Shown here: in pieces, positions 34,961-44,183 of the stretch
Position numbering within the stretch: position 1 is the first letter of the stretch
Layout of the letters: every line of letters starts with the position of its first letter
Assembly: GCA_014529385.2 (NCBI GenBank)
Contig: CM043955.1
Location: 141,948,640 to 142,012,639, forward strand
DNA length: 64,000 nt
From: Adiantum capillus-veneris
Lineage: Eukaryota > Streptophyta > Polypodiopsida > Polypodiales > Pteridaceae
Reading direction: 5' to 3'
The notes under the pieces: generated by a model
Told to the model about the DNA's origin: nothing
The model's database searches: none
The model's input: only the letters and a program-made list of their open reading frames with translations
Translations under genes and position numbers: made by a program

Positions 34961-36620
34961 ATGTACACACATTTTGCATAGATTTTTTTATTAAAAAACT
35001 TGATGATTTGATGGGATCTCACACTTATGCTTTCCATTTCATGCTCCAATGTTGAACCCTTGCATCTTGGCCTTTTACATTCCGGCTTTTAGTGGGCCCA
35101 CTTGAGCCGGTTATATCTTGCCACCACCCTAGGTTATATTTTTAGTCATAATCTAGCGTGAATGGGTTGTACTTAGGGTAGTGGTATTTATGATCGAATA
35201 CTGGGTGACTTCCCTTTGGAGGTGGAGGTTGCATGCTGATTAATTCCCTTGCTTGACTCGGTTGTTCTACTATTCTTTGTTGGGATAGTCTCACACTTGC
35301 TAAATTTTATTGCACCTATAGGTGGAGCCATGGTCCATTTAAGGTTTTTAGTGTTGCGAGGCTCTCAGACCCTTCTTATAAGGTGGAATCTCCAACAGAT
35401 ACCTTTGTTCTCCCTTTCCCCAACGTGAATGCTCTTGGCTACAGCATGTTCCCACGCATGTCAGGCCTCCCGCCCTCGCTACACCTTTTGCCCTTGCTCT
35501 CTTTCTCCATCCCACTACCTGAACACCCTCTCTCCACCCCCACCCCCACCCCTTCCCCCTCCCATACTCTCCCTTCCCTCCCTGCACCCCTAATCTCCAC
35601 TGCTCTGAGACCCTCCTCTCCTACATGCCATGTTGTCCGTTGCTTGACATTACGCATGACGGGACCCTCCTGTTGCACATCACGCAGGACAAGATGGGGT
35701 AGGGAAAGGACCTGCAGTGTCCTTTCCCCGTAAAACGGGCGACTGCATGGCGATCGGCGGAGGCCGGGAGCCATGGCAGGAGCACGTTTTACGAGGGGAA
35801 GGACATTGTAGGTCATTTCCCGGCCGTCATAGTCGGGGGGAGTGGGGCCAAGAATGGGTGCTCTGACTGAGGGTACAGGTGAGCTGACACGATTCTCCTA
35901 GCTGAGTTGCAAAAATTCTGGGTGCTGAGATGGCGACCGTCTACTGCCTGCAAAAATTCCAGGTACTGACTTGGTCACGATTGACTGGCTGCAGGGATTT
36001 TGGATGTATGTTGATTGGGCATGTAATCATTGGAGGGTAACAGGAAAATTACGGCTACTGAGATGGTGCAGATCTGACGACTGCACGTCAAAATTCTGAC
36101 AGGAATGTGTCGTGATTGTACAGCTGTGATTTACTATCCTGCAACCCCCGACTGTGACGGGGGAGAGAGAAAGAGATCGAGAGAACATTTTTCCAGCCCT
36201 GCACAGTTGAAGCTGAAAGAGAGAGAGAGAGACATCCCCACAACACTCCAACTCTCTCCCCCTCCTCTTGCCATCCCTTGGTTCGCCCCAGCGACGTCCT
36301 CCCTTTCTCACCATCAGCCCGCAGCAATACGGTGCAGGCATGCACAAGCCAAGCCTCCTCTCTCTCTCTCCCCCTCCCAATGCCTTTGACCATATCACAA
36401 CATTCCTCTGCAACATTTTGTCATGTCTCTCACACCTCTGGTCGTCTTCCGGATCAGTACCCCAACCAACAAACGGGGGGCACACACTCCCCTATTGCGA
36501 CATCTCCCCTGCTAGCGCTCCCTCATGTGCAATCCCTCGAACTGTAGGCCGCTCCCACTCCCCTCATCATGCACACATGCACGTCCGCCTCCACTCCATG
36601 GCTACCTGCCCGACTCGCGC
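34960..36620. other. Unassigned C/T-rich region with local inverted repeats
   Basis: No protein-like frame stands out; open frames follow pyrimidine bias. Overlapping inverted repeats lie at 35702-35805. Confidence 0.5.
35702..35805. repeat. Overlapping inverted repeats
   Basis: GGGAAAGGAC (35702) pairs with GTCCTTTCCC (35719) around CTGCAGT. TGTCCTTTCCCCGTAAAACG (35718-35737) pairs again with CGTTTTACGAGGGGAAGGACA (35785-35805). The same segment can thus choose between two hairpins. Confidence 0.75.

Positions 36621-36623
<3 letters not shown>

Positions 36624-36665
<42 letters not shown>
36624..36665. repeat. (GA)n microsatellite
   Basis: About 21 AG units. Confidence 0.95.
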
Positions 36666-36671
<6 letters not shown>

Positions 36672-36855
36672 CCAAGCCACCGTGGCAACGCCCCTCGTTG
36701 TCATTTCCAAAATGACACCTAGACCTCTCTCGCCTTTTCTCTTATTTTTTTTGCTTTTCCCAAAACGAGGTATCTTGTGAGATTCCCCTCAATGAGACAT
36801 GCGTACAGACCTACTACGTAAGGTAGGGTTGTGCTCCTTCTTCTTACGTTCACTT

Positions 36856-37170
36856 GGCCTACCAAGACATCGCGACTTCATTAACCATGTGTTCCTAGCC
36901 CTTTTGGTTTTAGAGCTGTTTTTTTTTTTGGTCATTGATTACGAGTTCAAGGGGTTATTGGTTGTTTCTCTAACCTTGGAATTAAGGTTTGGCATCTAAG
37001 CTCGGAAATAAGGTTAAAATGTTTCTATTGGCCTACCAAGACATCGCGACTTCATTAACCATGTGTTCCTAGCCCTTTTGGTTTTAGAGCTGTTTTTTTT
37101 TTTTTTTTTTTTCATTGATTACGAGTTTAAGGGGTTTTTGGTTGTTTCTCTAACCTTGGAATTAAGGTTA
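36856..37170. repeat. Direct duplication, offset 174 bp
   Basis: A block of about 135-140 bp starting GGCCTACCAAGACATCGCG occurs at 36856 and again at 37030 with few differences, mainly the length of an internal T run. No coding content. Confidence 0.85.
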
Positions 37171-37224
37171 AAATGTTTCAATGTTTGATACTACTATATT
37201 TTTGGCTCCTTTCACTCATTAAGT

Positions 37225-37242
37225 CGAATCTAGCTAGATTCG
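37225..37242. repeat. Perfect 18-bp palindrome
   Basis: CGAATCTAGCTAGATTCG is its own inverse complement and is followed by a partial further copy. Confidence 0.9.
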
Positions 37243-37349
37243 CTAGCTAGATTCGCTCCCCTGTTTGCTGGTGTTTGAAAGTAAAAAGCGAGCTCGCCTC
37301 CCCTGCACACTCCGACACCCCGCGAACTGCGGCACCTTGCCCTGCAATA

Positions 37350-37390
37350 GCCCCCCCCGCCCCCCCCGCCCCCCCCCCCCCCCGCGCGCG
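37350..37390. repeat. Poly-C tract with CG alternation
   Basis: Over 30 C with isolated G, ending in GCGCGCGCGG. On the minus strand it is a G-quadruplex candidate. Confidence 0.85.
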
Positions 37391-37427
37391 CGGCATGCGT
37401 CCAGTCTAGCTTCATGTAGAGCTTGAG

Positions 37428-37480
37428 AGAGAGAGAGAGACTCAAATGCCCTCTACGTTGACCTCCTATGCTCGTAAGGG

Positions 37481-37524
<44 letters not shown>

Positions 37525-37583
37525 GTTGTGATGCAATCTCCTATGCCATAACCCCCACATAGTATCTGCACTGTCGCAAAGCA

Positions 37584-37623
<40 letters not shown>
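37428..37623. repeat. Three (GA)n microsatellites
   Basis: GA tracts at 37428-37440, 37484-37520 and 37591-37623 separated by unrelated sequence. Confidence 0.9.
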
Positions 37624-37626
<3 letters not shown>

Positions 37627-38410
37627 CTCCCACCCAAAAATCGTCATGCAAGCGGATGCGATCAGGCTCGTGACATCGCCCCTCAACAACAACTCTTGGT
37701 CGACGCCAATCCTCTGTGGAGAGCTCGCTGAAATTCCACTACTGCCTCTTGCTCCCCTGTCGCGCCATCCCACCCCCATCATTTCCTTGTGCACTATGTC
37801 AGACATCCAATATTAAAAAAAAGGCCTCACTGTTCATCCGAGTTTTCCTCCCATGCCACATCTTCGTTGTCTGTCGACTATCGTGCGTCACCAACTCCCC
37901 TTGCCTGCCACGTGGGACACCTCAATTTTCTTCCCATTTTGACTTTGCTTCCCCATGCAGCATCTACCAAGATTCCATTGCAAATGAAATGGGTTACTAC
38001 CTACTGGTGTTTGAATTGCTGCTCTAATTATGATTATAGGAGATGGGTAGTATCCCTTGGAGGTTCGTGAGCATTGTAGTTGAAAAATGGATAATTTGGG
38101 TGATATTTGTTTGTAGTAGCTTTCCCTGCTTACTCGTTATTATTTTACTCGTTATTGTGCATAATTTATGAATGACAATTTGTTCTTCCCATCATAGACA
38201 TCAATTGGTATCAGTCATACCTTTTAATTGATTATTATTTGCACATTTTCTTGTCAATTATTTGGGGGGATTAGTACTCCAGGGTAATTATATATTTGGG
38301 TTCTACTTCCTATTGCCACTAATTATCTTGGTTAATTGAATCTTGAGCAAGAGAAGGAATTATGTATATTAGCTTGTGTTTTTTTTTGCATTCCTTGCAT
38401 CAATAAACAC
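37624..38410. other. Unassigned region
   Basis: No gene recognised. A string TTGGTATCAG near 38203 resembles a Met-tRNA primer site but has no element around it. Confidence 0.45.
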
Positions 38411-38414
38411 CATG

Positions 38415-38415
38415 T

Positions 38416-38486
<71 letters not shown>

Positions 38487-38613
38487 AATTATGTGATTGA
38501 ATTTGTGGATGAAAAAGTGAATATAGAAGTGATCTAAAGGAGGGATTAAGGATTTGTGATCGAATTTGCGGATGAAAAAGTGAATATAGAAGTGATCTAA
38601 AGGAGGGATTAAG

Positions 38614-38657
<44 letters not shown>

Positions 38658-38805
38658 TCTGCACCCAATCACTCGCTCTTGCTTTCAATAGCATTGTCGT
38701 GCACACTCGTCTCCATCTCCATTTGCGTCCGCCTCTGAGTAGCACTCTTGCCATGCTATGCCTTGCTTGCTGTCATGCTATGCCTTGCTTGCGCCCTACT
38801 TCACA

Positions 38806-38876
<71 letters not shown>
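38415..38876. repeat. CT and GA microsatellites flanking a 63-bp tandem duplication
   Basis: (CT)n at 38415-38484, two copies of a 63-bp unit (38493-38555 and 38556-38618), then (GA)n at 38617-38655 and a longer (GA)n at 38811-38876. The CT and GA tracts are mutually complementary, so the segment could fold with the duplication in its loop. Confidence 0.9.
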
Positions 38877-38879
<3 letters not shown>

Positions 38880-38981
38880 ATGACTGTTGCTCAAATGGAG
38901 CCTACACAGTGACGTGAATTATTATCCTTGTGAGTGCACACCCACGAAGAGAAACCTCATTTGATTTGGTGTAGGTCAAAT

Positions 38982-39440
38982 GAGTGTGTGCTAGGGAAGA
39001 TGGCCACATGGCACAAACTCTCTTTGGCACTCTTGTATGCATGCAACTTGAGGCCTTTGAGTTCAGACATCTAGTTATGACAACATTATCACTATCATCA
39101 AGGAGAAAGACTCAACCTCGACATGCAAGATGTCATTTATTCTTTGTTAAGTATGGAGCCTGATTTAACCCTTGTAACTTTTAGTCTTAAAAATGCACAT
39201 TTGTAAGGCCTCTATTGTGAGGAGAAGCCATCGTGTGTAAGAAAATTACTCTTTTACAAACAATTTGCATTGTGAAGTTGATGCAACAAGGTGTGTGTGA
39301 GGTGGTGAGAGTGAAGCAAGGGAAGAGCTCCATTAACGGTATAATCCCTTTGTAACCTACTCCTAGTTTGAAGTACTAAAGCCATTCAGTGGAGACTTTC
39401 CCCTGGACATAGCCCTCATGGGGTGAACCATGTATATCGT

Positions 39441-39504
<64 letters not shown>

Positions 39505-39583
39505 ATCTCTTGTGTGTGAAAATTATCTCTCTCCATTAAGTAAACTACTATGATATCTACTTAGCTACGTCCTATTTCTTAAC
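38982..39583 (+). repeat. 5' LTR of a copia element (start approximate)
   Basis: The right end CTTAACA lies two bases before a Met-tRNA primer site, fixing the LTR end. The left end (TGTGTGCTAGGG) is a best guess. A (CT)n-(TA)n tract lies at 39446-39503. The partner 3' LTR was not found. Confidence 0.6.
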
Positions 39584-39585
39584 AA

Positions 39586-39597
39586 CTGGTATCAGAG
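39586..39597 (+). other. Primer-binding site, initiator Met tRNA
   Basis: TGGTATCAGAG matches the complement of the plant initiator Met tRNA 3' end used by most copia elements. Confidence 0.85.
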
Positions 39598-39656
39598 TAA
39601 GGTTTGCTTGTAGCTAAAGTATCTCAAGGAAATGGTTCCTTGAATTGAGTGGGAGT

Positions 39657-40562
39657 AATGGCAGGGGAAGGTAAGCTCTAGATCGAGAAGTTCAACGGCA
39701 AAAATACCACACTAGAAGATGCAGATTAAAGACTATCTCTACTAGAAGAACCTTTATTTGCCACTAGGCGATCTTGCAAAGAAGCCCTCAATGATGGCAT
39801 ATGGAGCATGGATTGTCCTTAACCAAAAGGCATTAGAAACAATGGCCTTCAATGTTTCGGAGATGAAGACCACGGAGGACTTGATGAAGTCACTCGATGG
39901 CCTCTAAAAGAAACCATCGGCATCCAATAAGGTATTTCTCATGAAGCACTTGTTCAATCTAAAAGATGATAGAGAGTGGTTCAGCTGCACAACACCTAAA
40001 CAACTTTAGTACCAACATAATTCAACTTCGGAAAAGTGCGAGCCCTCCTTATATCGTCTCTACCGGATAGTTGGGACAGCCTTGTGATGGTTGTAAGTAA
40101 CTCTATCTCTGACACAAAGACTCTTAAGTTTGATGATGTTGTGTGTATTCTCCTAAGCGAGGAAATATGAAGGAGAAGCACAAGTGAATCATCAAGTGTT
40201 GTACTATCAGTGAAAAGAAGAGGAAGATCAAAGGAGAGGTTTAGAAACCAAAAGGGTCGTGATCGCTCAAGACGGAGCAAGTCATGCGGGTTGTAGCATA
40301 TTTAGGTGGTACCAAAAAGGAGTGTCCAAGTAACTCTATCTCTGACACAAAGACTCTTAAGTTTGATGATGTTGTGTGTATTCTCCTAAGAGAGGAAATG
40401 CAAAGGAGAAGCACAAGTGAATCATCAAGTGTTGTACTATCAGTGAAAACAAGAGGAAGATTGAAGGAGAGGTTTAAAAACCAAAAGGGTCGTGATCGCT
40501 CAAGACGGAGCAAGTCATGCAGGCTGTAGCATGTTTAGGTGGTACCAAAAAGGAGTGTCTTG
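39657..40562 (+). pseudogene. Copia gag, decayed and with an internal tandem duplication
   Basis: The frame starts at ATGGCAGGGGAAGG and, across several frame changes and stops, reads the usual copia gag order: IEKFNGKN, LALGDLAKK-like and NQKALETMAFNVSE, then KPSASNKVFLMKHLFNL, and the late basic block KERFKNQKGRDRSRRSKS. Gag packages the RNA. A 234-bp segment is duplicated in tandem (40095-40328 and 40329-40562), and the zinc knuckle and pol that should follow are absent. The same basic block is found fused to another gene at 52.2 kb, so both came from one copia family. Confidence 0.8.
40095..40562 (+). repeat. 234-bp tandem duplication in copia gag
   Basis: AGTAACTCTATCTCTGACAC begins both copies (40095 and 40329), which differ at about a dozen sites. 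The end carries a short hairpin, AAGGAGTGTC with GACACTCCTT. Confidence 0.85.
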
Positions 40563-40796
40563 GACACTCCTTTGGGAGGAGATGAAATGGGTGGTGGGTT
40601 ATTCAATTTCATATTATATAAAGGAAAGATAAAACCTTTTTTGGCTGAGAGGTTGGAATTTAGGCGGGCTGGAAATTCCATTTCACTTTAATACTAAAGC
40701 TTAAAGTAGCAAACTGTCTGCGCATAAATTCCCTCTTGTCGCCACTCCTTTGAGCTCTCTGCAGTGCTTCCTCAATGGGTCCCTCCGAATCTTGTG

Positions 40797-40849
<53 letters not shown>

Positions 40850-41635
40850 GAGTACTATGGCACTATTTGGCCAATCTTCATTGTTGTGTCATTAGCATCC
40901 TAACATGTTCTACATGGAATCACATAATACTCATAATGGGAGTACAAACTCCCTTTACCTTCCTCCATTGTATGCTACACAGCATATCCCAAGGGTTCTT
41001 TTGCCGAGTCTACAAAACTACTGGGCTGCAAAGAAGAGGGAACAAAGAAACATGCAAAAAAGGATGGCACGAGCATGAGAGAATGGCGACATTGATGAGC
41101 AGGAGGCAAAGAAAATCTGTAGGGCAGTTGCTAAGTGTTAGCGTAATTTAAAAAAACGGGATTTTTGAGGGTCTTCAATGGAGCATTCTACAACAACTTT
41201 GCAGTCATCCAACGTTCTCAATGTTGCAACCCACATCAGAGATAGTTGGGAGGCTGATTTTCTCTAACATTTGTCATACATTGTCTGAGGTGAAGACTCC
41301 TCGTTCAAACAATGAGCTTTTTTTAAAAACAAGCTACTATCATGGCATGCCTCAATGGAGTCAATGGGACTGACAATGTAATGATCAATAATGATGTTGT
41401 GAAGGCATTAGAACTTCACCGAAGAAATGTCACGGGAGCCAGTTTTCGGCTACAAACTGATATGGAGGAGGAGGGTCACTTCCCTTAGACACGTGTCAAC
41501 GTCAACACAATAGAACCAGTACCTTAACAATCAAAATCAAAGAAATCGTGTCGTTCGAAGAGAATCGGCAAGAGGGCACATGTGGTGGACCCGATGCATC
41601 TCCTTGATTTACCTCAGGTATATCAGCCCTAGAAC
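40563..41635. other. Unassigned region with a (CT)n-(TA)n tract
   Basis: No gene recognised. Microsatellite at 40800-40848. Confidence 0.5.
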
Positions 41636-41639
41636 ATCT

Positions 41640-42565
41640 TCAAAGTGTGTCACAATGCTTTACTTAGTAATTTTGGGTGCTTGCAAAAGCTTTGAAGTGC
41701 TTTATGAGTGTCTCAAAGTGCTTCAAAGTGTATCTCTTAGAGCCTACAAATGCTTGAAAGCGCCAAAAAGTGCATCTTAGTGTGCTTGAAAGCGCCAAAA
41801 ATTACTTCAAAGTATTGCAGAGTGCTTCCAATGTCCACTAAAGTGCTTCATGGTGCTTGATAGTGCCTCAAAGTACTTTAGAGTGCTTCAGAGTGCTTTC
41901 TAACATCTAAAGTGCTTTGGAGTGCTACAGAGTGCCACAAAGTGCCTCTAAGTGCTCTTAAATAGCACTTAAGTGCTTTCAAAGAGCCCTTAAAGTGCAC
42001 TTTAGAGTGCTTACAAGTGCCCAAAAGTTCTTTAAAGTGTTGTTGAGTGCTTCAGAGTGCATGAAAGCATCAAAAAGTGCTTTACAGTGATTCTACGTGC
42101 TTCTAAGTGCCACACAGTTCTATTTAGTGCACTAAAGTGCTTCATAGTGCTTGAAACTGCTACAGAGTGTTGCATACTGCTTGAAAGTGCCACATAGTAC
42201 CTCATAGTTCTTTGAAGTGCCACAAAGTACTTGAAAGTACTTTTAAAGTGCCACCAAGTAGTTTAGAGTGCTTTCAAAGTGTACCAAAGTAGTTCAAAGT
42301 GCACCAAAGTGGTGGTAAAGTGCTTCAGAGTGCTATCAAGTGCCTCAGAGTGCACTAAAGTGCTTTCCAGTGCCCCAAAGTTCTTTACAGTGCTACAGAG
42401 TGCTTCAAAGGGCACCAAAGTTCATGACAGGTTGCTTGAAAGTACCACAAAGTGCTTTTAAGTGGCCCAAAGTGCTTTAAAGTTCTGCAAAGTGCTTAAA
42501 AGGGCACCAAGGTGCCCCAAAGTGCTTTAGAGTGTTCTCCAAGTGCACTAAAGTGCTTCACTAGT
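41640..42565. repeat. Degenerate AAGTGCTT-type repeat array
   Basis: The words AAAGTGC, AGAGTGC and AAGTGCTT recur roughly every 10-20 bp for over 900 bp, with no fixed long period. Open frames here are artefacts. Confidence 0.9.
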
Positions 42566-42838
42566 GGACAAAAGCTCAACAATACAAAAAATTAAAGTAG
42601 AAACTGTGAATTTCCAGAATTAGACACCAACTCCCACTCTTCACCAACTCCCACTGCTCAACCAGCCCCACCTCACTTTGGTTAAAAGGTGGAGAAATGA
42701 GATACCTACTTTTTTTTGGACGAAAGGTGAAGTCATGGCTACTTTTGTGAAAATTCACCCTGAGGTGGTAGTAGGTAAGTGTTGCAATTAGACTTCAATA
42801 CTTTTTATAGTAATTTTTTAATGTCTTTTGTGTGGCAG

Positions 42839-43055
42839 AGTACATGAGGTTCCAGGAGGCTCATCCTAACATTAGGATGTCCCTTAGATGCTTTGAGGGT
42901 CTAAAGCTCGCGTCTGGAGCCATACTTCATACGCAAGTTGAAGGACTGCAACACCTGTTGTTGTCAATACCATGTCCAACCTGTTTACTTGAAGGAAGGC
43001 TTAAATCAAATGCGCCATGGAGATACAGACTACATGGAATGTCATGCTTTTGCAG
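42839..43055 (+). pseudogene. One-exon fragment of the transposase-like family
   Basis: RFQEAHPNIRMSLRCFEG followed, after one frame change, by CNTCCCQYHV matches the FQDAHPEIS and TCCCRYHV blocks of the gene at 9.8-12.8 kb in the same order and spacing. A splice acceptor (TGTGGCAG at 42838) and donor (GCAG before GTATCTTG at 43056) bound it, so it looks like a single exon. The catalytic region does not follow, because a retroelement LTR begins at 43131. Function as for the larger copy, inferred only. Confidence 0.65.
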
Positions 43056-43130
43056 GTATCTTGTGTACAGTTCGAGTGGTGGAATAGTGCAATGCATAGC
43101 ATCAAAAGCCACATTTTCATCCTTGACAAA

Positions 43131-44183
43131 ACTAATAACTTATGTGTAGCGAAAATTAGCATGAACATAGTGGGCATTTCATTAGAGTAGATTCCTAATG
43201 AGAATTACAAGAGTGCTTGGGTGGAGAGAGCAACAAAAGCATAACACCTAGTTAGATAGCATCGACAATACTTTCAAAAGAGAGAGAAATTAAGCTATTG
43301 ACAACAGTTGAGGACCGGATTTTCATGGAGCCGGTCCCCCCTCCAAAAGGCTTTGTATTATGGTTTCTCCCATCAAGAGAGACATTGTACAATACAATTC
43401 TTTGTGTTCCTTCAAAACTAGCTAGTGCAATGAAGATGGAAACTTCATGCACTAAGCAAAACACTTAACAAACACAACTTGAATTATCCCCGTTCTCAGA
43501 CCCAAGACCTCACACACCTTCGAAGATGGTGAGAGCTAGCAGGGTATGAGAGTAGATTGAGAGGAAGAAGGAGTATCTTACGAGAAAGATGTACATCTCC
43601 TCACATAATCACTCATATGTAGCATAGCTTAGCTTAGTAATTAGCTTGGTAGAGGAGATGAGCATGCATTGAAGCTTGGCTCTTGGTTGGATTTGCATCC
43701 ACATGCCAAGAGAGTGTTGATGTAGGCTTCTATCTCACAAGCTTGGAGTAGGTGATGAGTTCTCCATTAAAGCTTGGGAAGAGATAGTCTTCTCTTTCTT
43801 CACACATGAGCTTGTGTGAGTGTGTGTGTGATAATGCCTTGCAAAAATCAGCCCTCTCTCTCTCTTGGGCGAGCCCTCTTGCTAATTGCTCTTGCTGAAG
43901 CCTCATTGGCCCTCCCCAAGTCAAGCCAATTACAATTAAGCAGCATAAGTGATAGCCTTCTGACATGTGTCCCCCTTTCCCCTTTTGTGAGAGCTTTAGG
44001 TAATTAAATAATTAAACTAAACTCTCATTGGACCCCTTTGTCTCCTGGCCAATAGGAATCAAGCAAGCCATGGGGCTCTTGAATGCTCATTGGACTCCTT
44101 GGGAGACAGCCCAATAGTCTTCTAGGAGACTTAATTCCCATTGGTTTCTTTTATTAAATGTTTTTAAATTAATTAAACTAGAT
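43131..44183 (-). repeat. Partial 3' LTR
   Basis: Matches 46611-47668 of the right LTR with few differences. It lacks about 16 bp at its left end and the part corresponding to 47669-48187, which is the start (U3) of the LTR, so the deletion ran from pol into U3. Confidence 0.85.

Noticed and set aside
34419-35055. Frames rich in SLSLSL, HTHTHT or ERERER
   Set aside because: Translations of CT, CA and GA microsatellites.
38198-38215. TTGGTATCAG resembling a Met-tRNA primer site
   Set aside because: Matches only about nine bases and no gag or LTR partner is recognisable around it.
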